From Candidatus Pacearchaeota archaeon CG1_02_39_14 (GTDB lineage Archaea > Nanobdellota > Nanobdellia > Pacearchaeales > GW2011-AR1), in assembly GCA_001872315.1 (NCBI GenBank), contig MNVZ01000023.1, positions 1-36,965 on the forward strand: DNA of 36,965 nt, read 5' to 3'. The position numbers and the translations under genes were made by a program. The notes below the pieces were generated by a model. The model made no database searches, was not told the origin of the DNA, and saw nothing but the letters and a program-made list of their open reading frames with translations. The number at the start of each line of letters is the position of its first letter. The stretch's first letter is position 1. This document shows positions 26,302 to 34,121 of the stretch, piece after piece.

Positions 26302-26768
26302 ATGAAACTGAAGAGACAAAGATTGAAGAGATAAAAGAAGAGGAAGAAGCTGTTGAAGAAAAGAAGGAAGACGCTATCAGGAAAGAGAAGAAAAAGGATG
26401 AGAGAATAGGGATTGCCTACGTGTATAGTTCTTATAACAACACTCTTGTTCATATCACCGACTTGTCAGGAAATACGATTTCAAGAGTCTCTGGAGGAAT
26501 GGTAACTAAGCACAGCAGACTGAAAGCCAATCCTACTACTGCAATGTTTGTTGCAAAGAAGGCTGGAGAAAGGGCAAAAGATGTCGGGCTGACTGGGCTG
26601 TACATAAGAATGAAATCCCAAACAGGAAATCCTGGGATGGGTCCAGGAGGACATGAAGCCGTTAAGACTCTTGGTAAAGATTTCAGAATTGTGAGCCTTA
26701 CAGATACTACAAAAGTCCCAAGGGGCGGACCAAAGAAGAAGGGAGGCAAGAGAGGAAGGAGGGTATAA
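26298..26768 (+). CDS. rps11: Ribosomal protein uS11 with acidic N-terminal extension
   Basis: IGIAYVYSSYNNTLVHITDLSGNTISRVSGGMVTKHSRLKANPTTAM...RGGPKKKGGKRGRRV. Confidence 0.95.
   Translation: MNETEETKIEEIKEEEEAVEEKKEDAIRKEKKKDERIGIAYVYSSYNNTLVHITDLSGNTISRVSGGMVTKHSRLKANPTTAMFVAKKAGERAKDVGLTGLYIRMKSQTGNPGMGPGGHEAVKTLGKDFRIVSLTDTTKVPRGGPKKKGGKRGRRV
26341..26371. repeat. 31-bp perfect direct repeat, copy 2 (5' end of rps11)
   Basis: Identical to 26240..26270; offset 101 bp. Confidence 0.95.
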
Positions 26769-26794
26769 ACTTTTAAAAGGAAACCTTTCATAAA

Positions 26795-27499
26795 ATGAGC
26801 ATGGAAACTATAGAAAATACGCAGGAAAAATTAATCCTTAGAATGGATGCAAATTACAGCCTGGCTAATGCTATAAGAAGAAGCATAGAAGAAATTGATA
26901 TACTTGCAGTTGACGAAGTTGAAATTTTTGCAAATGACTCTGCGTTATATGATGAATATCTATCACATAGAATTGGATTGATACCATTAAAAACTGATAA
27001 GAGAATGGGTGAAAGCACAAAAGTTGAAATGAAACTTAAGAAAAAAGGCCCATGCTGGGTTTATTCCGGAGATTTGAAAGGGGCCGGAAAAGTAGTTTAT
27101 GAAAACATTCCTATAACCTTGCTTGAGGAAGGGCAGGAGATAGAACTTATTGCCACGGCTACTCTTGGAAAAGGTGTACAGCATGCAAAGTATTCACCAG
27201 GATTGTGCTATTATAGAGATTTGGTTGAGATTAAATCAGCTAAAGCGGAAGTCGAAAAAATAATAAGAGAATCAAAAGGAGTCATAAAACCTGAAAAGAA
27301 AGGAAATTCATGGGTGTGTGACCTACCGGAATCAGATGTAGATAAAATAAAAGAGATTGACAAAGAATCAATCAAAGATGCAGGGGAAATAATTATATTC
27401 ATAGAGTCATGGGGGCAAATTAGCGCGAAAGATATTTTGTCTGGTGCAGTCGATGTATTAGGCAAAAACCTCGACATGTTTGAGAAGTTAATCAAGTAG
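26795..27499 (+). CDS. rpoD: DNA-directed RNA polymerase subunit D (Rpb3)
   Basis: LANAIRRSIEEIDILAVDEVEIFANDSALYDEYLSHRIGLIPLKTD. Confidence 0.95.
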   Translation: MSMETIENTQEKLILRMDANYSLANAIRRSIEEIDILAVDEVEIFANDSALYDEYLSHRIGLIPLKTDKRMGESTKVEMKLKKKGPCWVYSGDLKGAGKVVYENIPITLLEEGQEIELIATATLGKGVQHAKYSPGLCYYRDLVEIKSAKAEVEKIIRESKGVIKPEKKGNSWVCDLPESDVDKIKEIDKESIKDAGEIIIFIESWGQISAKDILSGAVDVLGKNLDMFEKLIK

Positions 27500-27500
27500 C

Positions 27501-27584
27501 GCGGGGATGCCGGAGCGGTCAAACGGGCCGCGTTAAGGCCGCGGTGGCTTAGTGCCTGCGAAGGTTCGAATCCTTCTCCCCGCA
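27501..27584 (+). tRNA. tRNA-Leu, predicted anticodon AAG
   Basis: GCGGGGA/TCCCCGC acceptor, anticodon stem CCGCG/CGCGG around loop TTAAGGC, variable arm TGGCTTAGTGCCTGC, T-arm GGTTCGAATCC. Confidence 0.9.
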
Positions 27585-27599
27585 TTAGGGTCCAAAAAA

Positions 27600-27968
27600 A
27601 TGATGAGCAGAACAAAAATCAAGTTTAGAAAAAGAAAGAAGACAAATACTGAACTAGTTGAAACTATTGAGCTTGCCCTTAGGAGTCCCGCGTGGGGTAA
27701 GGTTGCTATGATCCTTGCAGGTCCAAAGTCAAACTACTCGACAATCAATTTGAAAGAAATAGATGAAAAAACCAGTGCGGGAGATACTGTTGTCATTCTA
27801 GGAAAAGTTCTTTCTGTCGGAGAAATAAAAAAGAAGATAAGAATCTGTGCAATTTCATTTTCAAAGAATGCAGAAGAAAAAATAAAGAAATCTAAAGGAG
27901 AGGCAGTTTCAGTCCTTGAGGAAATAAAAAAGAATGCTAAAGCAGAGGGAATAAAAATTATAAGATGA
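27600..27968 (+). CDS. rpl18e: Ribosomal protein eL18
   Basis: Start reassigned to MMSRTKIKFRK at 27600; ORF-track start lies inside the tRNA. Confidence 0.92.
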   Translation: MMSRTKIKFRKRKKTNTELVETIELALRSPAWGKVAMILAGPKSNYSTINLKEIDEKTSAGDTVVILGKVLSVGEIKKKIRICAISFSKNAEEKIKKSKGEAVSVLEEIKKNAKAEGIKIIR

Positions 27969-28378
27969 AAACCATAAATGCCGATATAATTGTGGATGCA
28001 ACTAATGCGACTCTTGGAAGACTTGCAAGTTATAGCGCAAAGCAGGCGCTTCTTGGGAAAAAAATAATTATTGTAAATTGTAATGATGCAGTTATTGCAG
28101 GAAAGCCAAGAGGAATAATTAATGAATACAAAGACATAAGGAGCAAGGGTGGTGCCAGCTTGCATGGGCCTTTCTTTCCGAAGTCTCCTGAAAAGATTGT
28201 CAAGAGAACAATAAGAGGGATGCTTCCACACAGGCAACAGAGAGGCAGAAGCGCTTTAAAGAATATAGTCTGTTTTAATGACTTGCCTGAAGAATATAAG
28301 GATTTGAAAAAACTTGCTGCAGGAAAACCTAAAAATACAAAAACTATTTCGCTAAGACTGTTGAGCAGGGAAATATAA
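27965..28378 (+). CDS. rpl13: Ribosomal protein uL13
   Basis: DATNATLGRLASYSAKQALLGKKIIIVNC...RGMLPHRQQRGRSAL. Confidence 0.93.
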   Translation: MKTINADIIVDATNATLGRLASYSAKQALLGKKIIIVNCNDAVIAGKPRGIINEYKDIRSKGGASLHGPFFPKSPEKIVKRTIRGMLPHRQQRGRSALKNIVCFNDLPEEYKDLKKLAAGKPKNTKTISLRLLSREI

Positions 28379-28379
28379 T

Positions 28380-28787
28380 ATGGCAGACAGACAAATAATG
28401 GTTTCAGGGAAGAGAAAAACCGCAGTTGCGAAAGCAAGAGTAAGGACGGGAAAAGGAAATATAGTCTATAATGGAATCCCGTATACTGAATTGAGAATTT
28501 TTCACAAGTTGTCTTTGATGGAACCAGTTGAAATTTGCAGAAAAATTATTGGGCATTTTAACTTTGATATAGAAGTAAAGGCCACTGGTGGAGGGACTGA
28601 AGGGCAGATACAGGCTGCAAGACTTGCAATTGCAAAGGGGCTTGTAAAGTTTACGGAAAGCCAGGACTTGAGGAAGGCAATAATTGATTATGACAGGAAC
28701 ATGCTCGTTGCAGATGTAAGAAGAAAGGAAACCAGAAAACCTGGAGATTCTAAGGCAAGAGCAATGAGACAGACATCTTACAGATAA
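28380..28787 (+). CDS. rps9: Ribosomal protein uS9
   Basis: VSGKRKTAVAKARVRTGKGNIVYNG...GGTEGQIQAARLAIAKGL...RQTSYR. Confidence 0.95.
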   Translation: MADRQIMVSGKRKTAVAKARVRTGKGNIVYNGIPYTELRIFHKLSLMEPVEICRKIIGHFNFDIEVKATGGGTEGQIQAARLAIAKGLVKFTESQDLRKAIIDYDRNMLVADVRRKETRKPGDSKARAMRQTSYR

Positions 28788-28803
28788 ATCAAACTGAAAT
28801 TAT

Positions 28804-29613
28804 TTATAGTCCGTCAAGCGGATTCGCAATCTTCTTTAATTCGTCTGTTGATACATGAGTATAAATCTGTGTTGTGTTTAGGGAGGAGTGCCCTAAAAGC
28901 ATCTGTATTTTTCTTATATCTACTCCTGCCTCTAAAAGATGCGTCGCAAAACTATGCCTTAGGGTGTGAGGCGTCACTTTTTTATTCAGTCCGACCTTAT
29001 TCCTCAAATTCTTAACAATTTTCTGAACATTTCTTGTTGTTAGGGGCTTCTCTTTAGAAAAAAGATATTGCCCATCTTTTCTTTTCTTTAGATAGAATTG
29101 GAGATCACGGGACAGGCTTTCAGATATTGTAAAAACTCTATCCTTAGACCCTTTTCCTTTTTTTACCCTTCCTATATTTTCCTCGAAGTTGATATCTTCC
29201 GGTTTCAGATGGACTATTTCAGACACCCGAAGCCCCGAAGAATAAAGCAGAGAAACCATCAGCCTTGACTTTCTTGTTTCTGCATTATCTATCAACGACT
29301 TTACTTCATCTTTTGTAAGGACTTCCGGGAGATGTCTGTCTTTTTTAGGAACTCTGATGTTTCCGACTTCTTTCTTTAAAATTTCCTTGAAGAAAAATTT
29401 TATCGAAGCGGCTGCAAGCATGATGGTATTTTTTGATTTATCTTCAAAAAGAGTTCCAAGATAACTTTTCGCATCATCTTCAGTCAATTCCTGTCCTGCC
29501 TTCCCCGTACTCTTAAGAAATTTGTCGACGAAAAAAGTGTAATTTCTGACTGTTAGCGGAGAGAAACCCCTCAACTTCAGCTCTGTTTCAAGTTTTTGAA
29601 TATCAGTAGACAT
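28804..29613 (-). CDS. xerA: Tyrosine recombinase (XerA/XerC/D-like)
   Basis: LLYSSGLRVSEIVHLKPEDI, HTLRHSFATHLLEAG, LGHSSLNTTQIYTHV. Confidence 0.92.
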   Translation of the reverse strand: MSTDIQKLETELKLRGFSPLTVRNYTFFVDKFLKSTGKAGQELTEDDAKSYLGTLFEDKSKNTIMLAAASIKFFFKEILKKEVGNIRVPKKDRHLPEVLTKDEVKSLIDNAETRKSRLMVSLLYSSGLRVSEIVHLKPEDINFEENIGRVKKGKGSKDRVFTISESLSRDLQFYLKKRKDGQYLFSKEKPLTTRNVQKIVKNLRNKVGLNKKVTPHTLRHSFATHLLEAGVDIRKIQMLLGHSSLNTTQIYTHVSTDELKKIANPLDGL

Positions 29614-29715
29614 ATTAACCTCTTTTATACGACTATTAACACGAACCTGTATTTAAAGATTGCTTTGTTTTCAGATTAGGTGAATGTTTTTAAAGATAAT
29701 TGAATATTAGTTTTT

Positions 29716-29988
29716 ATGGGAGAGAGATTGGAAACCTTGATGAGGCTTGTTGTAGGAATTATAAGCGGAGTCATCCTCTATGTATGGGCTTACCTTATAG
29801 GGGTTTTCATTTTTATCAACTTTATCTGGACACTTATCTCAGGTAAAAGAATAAGAGAGATTGCAGAGCTCTGTGAAGTATGGAACACCCAAAAGTATAT
29901 GCTTGTGAGATATATTCAATTTCTTACAAACGAAAGGCCATTTCCATTTAATAGACTTTCAAAGAGTATTAGCAAGTTTAGAAAATAA
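29716..29988 (+). CDS. DUF4389-like membrane protein
   Basis: Two TM segments, WTLISGKRIREIAELCEVWNTQKYMLVRYIQFLTNERPFPF. Confidence 0.7.
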   Translation: MGERLETLMRLVVGIISGVILYVWAYLIGVFIFINFIWTLISGKRIREIAELCEVWNTQKYMLVRYIQFLTNERPFPFNRLSKSISKFRK

Positions 29989-30447
29989 TCAGACGCAGGG
30001 CTCTACTTCTGAAGACTGAAGAACACACTGGTCTACCTCAATAATTAGTGTTTCTGGAGATTGCATTCTGACTTCTTCGAGAGTATAGGTTTTTGTCGCT
30101 CCACGCTCCTGGATTATGCATTCCGAACATGTACTTCCACCACAGCACCATTCTTCTAAGGCTCCTTCAGACCCAATGCCCCTAAAGATTATCTTACTTA
30201 TTTCAACATCATTGAGAGACCTTTGGATTGTTGCCCTTATTTCTCCTGAATCCTGGTCAAAGCAAGCCATTCTAATTTCAAGGGGCTGCTGTATTCTTAG
30301 TTCTGTACATGATAACTGGGGAGATAACTGCCGGGCTGGCCCAAGTATCGCTGCCGAAAAAATTGTGATTGAAGCAATTGAAAGAAGAATGATAAGGACT
30401 ACAAGGATTACCTCTGCCATCCCTTTTTTGTTCATTATAGGTGACAT
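29989..30447 (-). CDS. Type IV pilin-like / class III signal peptide protein
   Basis: MNKKGMAEVILVVLIILLSIASITIFSAAI N-terminus; Cys-rich ectodomain. Confidence 0.6.
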   Translation of the reverse strand: MSPIMNKKGMAEVILVVLIILLSIASITIFSAAILGPARQLSPQLSCTELRIQQPLEIRMACFDQDSGEIRATIQRSLNDVEISKIIFRGIGSEGALEEWCCGGSTCSECIIQERGATKTYTLEEVRMQSPETLIIEVDQCVLQSSEVEPCV

Positions 30448-31676
30448 GCGACTTCTCCTCCCAAATTCTGCAGGGTTTCCTGCGTCTCTGCACCGGTAGT
30501 TTCTTCAATTATCTCTATCTTCGAGGCTGATTCTGAATATGGGGAGGTTATGAAGAATATTTCTCCTTCTTCCAGGACACTGTAGGTCTCGCCTTCTATT
30601 TCTTCTGTCCCATCCTGCTGAACATCTGTAAATATATTAAGATTTCTGCTGTCTTCGAAGATTAAGGTTTCATCTTCCGCGAAAACTCTGTAGGAAAAAT
30701 CTGATTCAAAATTTGAGGATGAAGGGGCACATCCTGGCTCTATTGACTTGGAAATCACAACTATTTTCCCATCTAGGTATTGCGCTTTTAGCAAAAAGTA
30801 ATTCTGATTTTCACAGGAATTGTCTTCTGATACCACTGCGCCCATTCGGGTTAAACTACAAAGATGATTTTTATGACGATTTTCACAGGAATTGTCTTCT
30901 GATACCACTGCGCCTGTCAGTCCCTTTACAGGCTTCTTTGATCTAATTACTTCTCTTATTAGATTTGAATTAAAAAGCCCGTAATCAGAAGTTGAAAGCG
31001 TCCTCATCACCCCATTTTGGATTGACCGATAGTATGAATCTTTTGAACATTCCTGAAAACATCCGTCTGTTTCGCCTTCGAAGCCCTCACAGGAAGACTT
31101 GCAGTTTTCTGACCCCCGAGGAATTCTTCCATCAGTCTTATATTCTTCTGCAAAGTTGAACCCTGCATGACCGAATTCATGAAGAAATACCGTCAATGAA
31201 TGTCTTGAGTTGAGGCTCATCACATTAAGATAAGCCGAGCTCCTTATATTTAAGGGCTGCCTGTCTATGACTACTATATAATCGTGCGGACAGGATGCTG
31301 CTTTTCTTATGATCTCCTGATCATAACAGAGAACTGCTGCTCCTTTGTAGATTTCACAATCAGGTTTGTAATTGTCAGGGCCTATGTAGTAAAAATTAAA
31401 TGACTCGGGATTTTCATTAAATGGGCTTGCCTGTAAAAGATAAGAAGAATATTCGACAGCTTCCTCTTCGGATGAAAAGAACAGAATGTTCATTGAAGCT
31501 TCTTCATTGTAAACAAGAGACTTACAGTCTTCTAGCTCATACTGGCCGGAAATAGGGGGATTTGTCTGAACAGTTTTTGTCAGATAAAACCCAAGGGATG
31601 CAACGAAAAGAAGCAGGGCAAATCCAAAAAAAGCAAAAAGTTCAGTTCTTGTTTCCATCAGCCTATTAGGGTTCAC
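30435..31676 (-). CDS. Membrane-anchored zinc metallopeptidase (M64-like)
   Basis: N-terminal TM; FLHEFGHAGFNFAEEYKTDGRIPRGSENCK. Confidence 0.7.
   Translation of the reverse strand: MNPNRLMETRTELFAFFGFALLLFVASLGFYLTKTVQTNPPISGQYELEDCKSLVYNEEASMNILFFSSEEEAVEYSSYLLQASPFNENPESFNFYYIGPDNYKPDCEIYKGAAVLCYDQEIIRKAASCPHDYIVVIDRQPLNIRSSAYLNVMSLNSRHSLTVFLHEFGHAGFNFAEEYKTDGRIPRGSENCKSSCEGFEGETDGCFQECSKDSYYRSIQNGVMRTLSTSDYGLFNSNLIREVIRSKKPVKGLTGAVVSEDNSCENRHKNHLCSLTRMGAVVSEDNSCENQNYFLLKAQYLDGKIVVISKSIEPGCAPSSSNFESDFSYRVFAEDETLIFEDSRNLNIFTDVQQDGTEEIEGETYSVLEEGEIFFITSPYSESASKIEIIEETTGAETQETLQNLGGEVACHL
30806..30842. repeat. 37-bp perfect direct repeat, copy 1
   Basis: gattttcacaggaattgtcttctgataccactgcgcc; identical to 30878..30914, period 72 bp. 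Confidence 0.95.
30878..30914. repeat. 37-bp perfect direct repeat, copy 2
   Basis: Identical to 30806..30842. Confidence 0.95.
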
Positions 31677-31727
31677 TGGTTTAATAATTTAGTGTAAGGT
31701 TTATATTTCCGAGGTTCCTTAATTTAA

Positions 31728-32111
31728 ATGGATGAAGATAAATGGAAAAAGAAACTGACAAAAGAGCAGTATAGAATTTTAAGAGAGAAAGGAACTGAAA
31801 TGCCATTCACTGGAAAATTTTTGCATAACAAAGGAAATGGAAAATATGTCTGTGCGGGATGTGGAAATGTTTTATTTGACTCTGAAACGAAATTTGATTC
31901 AGGATGCGGATGGCCAAGCTTCTATGATGCAAAGAAAGGAAGCATTGAGTTTAAGGAGGATAAAAGCATTTTCATGAAAAGGACTGAAGTTATCTGCTCT
32001 AAATGCGGAGGGCACCTCGGGCATGTCTTTGACGATGCTCCTCAAACTCCAACAGGCAAAAGGTACTGCATAAACTCTGTTTCCCTTGGTTTCAGGAAAA
32101 AGAGAAATTGA
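31728..32111 (+). CDS. msrB: Peptide-methionine (R)-S-oxide reductase
   Basis: [27 protein letters not shown]...[25 protein letters not shown]. Confidence 0.95.
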   Translation: MDEDKWKKKLTKEQYRILREKGTEMPFTGKFLHNKGNGKYVCAGCGNVLFDSETKFDSGCGWPSFYDAKKGSIEFKEDKSIFMKRTEVICSKCGGHLGHVFDDAPQTPTGKRYCINSVSLGFRKKRN

Positions 32112-32179
32112 ATAGATAGTTGTCATTATCCAATTACACAATAAAAATGTTTAAATACCCCCTTTCTGGTGAGGTTTAT

Positions 32180-33364
32180 ATGAAAAAATTCGCTTTAATT
32201 GCTATTAGCCTTTTGATTCTTGTAGGAATAGCAGGATTTACAAGCCATGAAGCGGGCGCAATAGATGATTCTTACGTTATAATAAATGTCACCCATTATG
32301 GTAACTTTGAAGACCCTAACTACCCTGATGACAACCCAGATATGTCTGACAGAATCTTTGTTGGAAACAGTAGCGAGGAAGCCGGAAGAGGATATTTGGT
32401 TCTGCAGCTTACAGACAACGGAGAGCCAATAATTGATTTAAGCGAGGATTACTTCAACCCGCAAGATGACTTCCCAGGGATTCATATCCTGAGAGGAGCA
32501 GATGAAAATGGGAGTTTCATACAATTCAATTCCCATGGATTTAATAATAATAAAACCCGAGAAGATATAATCTTTGAGATAAGCCTTGTCAACGCGGTGA
32601 TAGCCCAATTTGGACAGGTCCCTATCCAGATATACGACCTTTATGAAGGTGTGCCTTGTGGTGTGGACAAGAATAATCCAGAGAACAGCACAGGAGTAGA
32701 TACAGTAGTTTTTGATATTGGTGGGACAGAAGCAGAACTCTGTGGCACAACAGGGTCTGGAGCTGACAGAGGAAGAATATATTATAATCCCCAGGACATG
32801 ACTGCCCCTGAAATTGAGATTACTGACACTGACCCGAACATGCCCTATACAAATTTCGGGGGAGAGAAAAATATCAGCATCCATTTCACAAGCAGTGAAT
32901 TTCCTATAGATGTGGACTTCCGGCTTTTGAATTCTACGCAGGACATCATAGATGTCCAAGGGACTCATACTGTGAATAATGAGAGTGAAATCCCACTTAT
33001 TTACACTCTTCCAGGAGATCTTGCGTTGGGAGACTATCAGCTCTGGATGATTGCAGAGGACCCTGATGAGAATGCTGCAGAGGTATTGGTAGGGGATATT
33101 AGAGTAAGAGATGAGAGAACAAGAAGTGGAGGGGACGAAGATGATGAAGATGATAATGATGGAATAGTTATTTTTGATGAAGACCTCTCACTTGATGTTA
33201 AAAGAATTGATACCGGCATTAATGACCTCTTAAATGACCCTATAAGCCTGAACGGAGATTACGAGAAAGAAAGCGGGAGCTGGGGCGCCTGGATAATAGT
33301 AATTATAATAGTTGATTTTATACTTCTGCTTATCATTCTTGCGGCATTAGGACTAAAGAGATAA
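32180..33364 (+). CDS. Secreted, C-terminally membrane-anchored surface protein
   Basis: Signal peptide MKKFALIAISLLILVGIAGF at 32180, Ig/beta-like ectodomain, Asp/Glu-rich linker, C-terminal TM. Confidence 0.7.
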   Translation: MKKFALIAISLLILVGIAGFTSHEAGAIDDSYVIINVTHYGNFEDPNYPDDNPDMSDRIFVGNSSEEAGRGYLVLQLTDNGEPIIDLSEDYFNPQDDFPGIHILRGADENGSFIQFNSHGFNNNKTREDIIFEISLVNAVIAQFGQVPIQIYDLYEGVPCGVDKNNPENSTGVDTVVFDIGGTEAELCGTTGSGADRGRIYYNPQDMTAPEIEITDTDPNMPYTNFGGEKNISIHFTSSEFPIDVDFRLLNSTQDIIDVQGTHTVNNESEIPLIYTLPGDLALGDYQLWMIAEDPDENAAEVLVGDIRVRDERTRSGGDEDDEDDNDGIVIFDEDLSLDVKRIDTGINDLLNDPISLNGDYEKESGSWGAWIIVIIIVDFILLLIILAALGLKR

Positions 33365-33440
33365 TGCAAAGACTTAAATACGCTGTTTTTTTCGCCAGTT
33401 TATCTGTTGGGACAGATTTAGTTCTTTCAGAGTTTTTAAT

Positions 33441-33899
33441 ATGAAAGTTAAGAAGGGAGATAAGATAAAAGTAAGCTATGAGGGCAGATTTGAAGATGGA
33501 ACTGTCTTTGATTCTTCTGAAAAACATGGGCAGCCACTCGAATTCATAGCAGGGGTTGGACAAGTAGTGCCCGGATTTGACAAGGAAGTTATAGGAATGG
33601 AAAAAGGAGAGGAAAAAGAGATAGTTATTGAGCCAAAAGAGGGCTATGGGGAGCTTAATCCTGACTTGAGAAAAGCAATACCAAGAGATATGCTTCCTAA
33701 AGACCAGGAGCCAAAAGAAGGAATGATTTTAATGATGCAGGCACCGAACGGACAGCAATTCCCTGCAAAGATAACAAAAGTTGATGAAAAGACAATAACG
33801 ATAGATTTAAATCACCCTCTTGCTGGTAAGAAATTGATGTTTAAGATAAAAATGGAAGATATAGATTCAGGAGATAAAGGAATTGAAAGCAAAGTTTAA
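33441..33899 (+). CDS. FKBP-type peptidyl-prolyl isomerase (SlyD-like)
   Basis: VSYEGRFEDGTVFDSSEKHGQPLEFIAGVGQVVPGFDKEVIGMEKGEEKEIVI. Confidence 0.93.
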   Translation: MKVKKGDKIKVSYEGRFEDGTVFDSSEKHGQPLEFIAGVGQVVPGFDKEVIGMEKGEEKEIVIEPKEGYGELNPDLRKAIPRDMLPKDQEPKEGMILMMQAPNGQQFPAKITKVDEKTITIDLNHPLAGKKLMFKIKMEDIDSGDKGIESKV

Positions 33900-33921
33900 T
33901 TCTAAGTTATAAGGAGGACAT

Positions 33922-34089
33922 ATGGAAAAAAGATTTAACGACAGGCGAAGAAATGACTTCAATCGTGGCCCACCAAGGCAGATGCATAAAGCTACCTGCG
34001 ATGAGTGCAAGCAGGAATGTGAAGTGCCTTTCAAGCCAACCCAAGGCAAGCCTGTTTACTGCAGAGACTGCTTCAGGAAAAGAGCTTAA
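33922..34089 (+). CDS. Small CxxC...CxxC zinc-binding protein (55 aa)
   Basis: MEKRFNDRRRNDFNRGPPRQMHKATCDECKQECEVPFKPTQGKPVYCRDCFRKRA; SD aaggagga; below ORF-track cutoff. Confidence 0.85.
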   Translation: MEKRFNDRRRNDFNRGPPRQMHKATCDECKQECEVPFKPTQGKPVYCRDCFRKRA

Positions 34090-34121
34090 ATAATAGAGAT
34101 TATTTTTTTATTTATTGTATT

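Noticed and set aside
27552-27599. N-terminal extension of eL18 (MPAKVRILLPALGSKK)
   Set aside because: Lies in tRNA-Leu; normal eL18 start is at 27600.
27211-27615. 134-aa minus ORF containing MRGEGFEPSQALSHRGLN
   Set aside because: Antisense translation of tRNA-Leu and rpoD; GEGFEPS-type strings are a typical tRNA artefact.
28804-29613. Tyrosine recombinase as evidence of an integrated mobile element
   Set aside because: Sequence looks like housekeeping XerA; no attachment-site duplication, phage or transposon genes nearby.
30713-30946. 77-aa plus ORF with repeated DFHRNCLLIPLR
   Set aside because: Antisense to the metalloprotease; the repeat only reflects the 37-bp DNA duplication.
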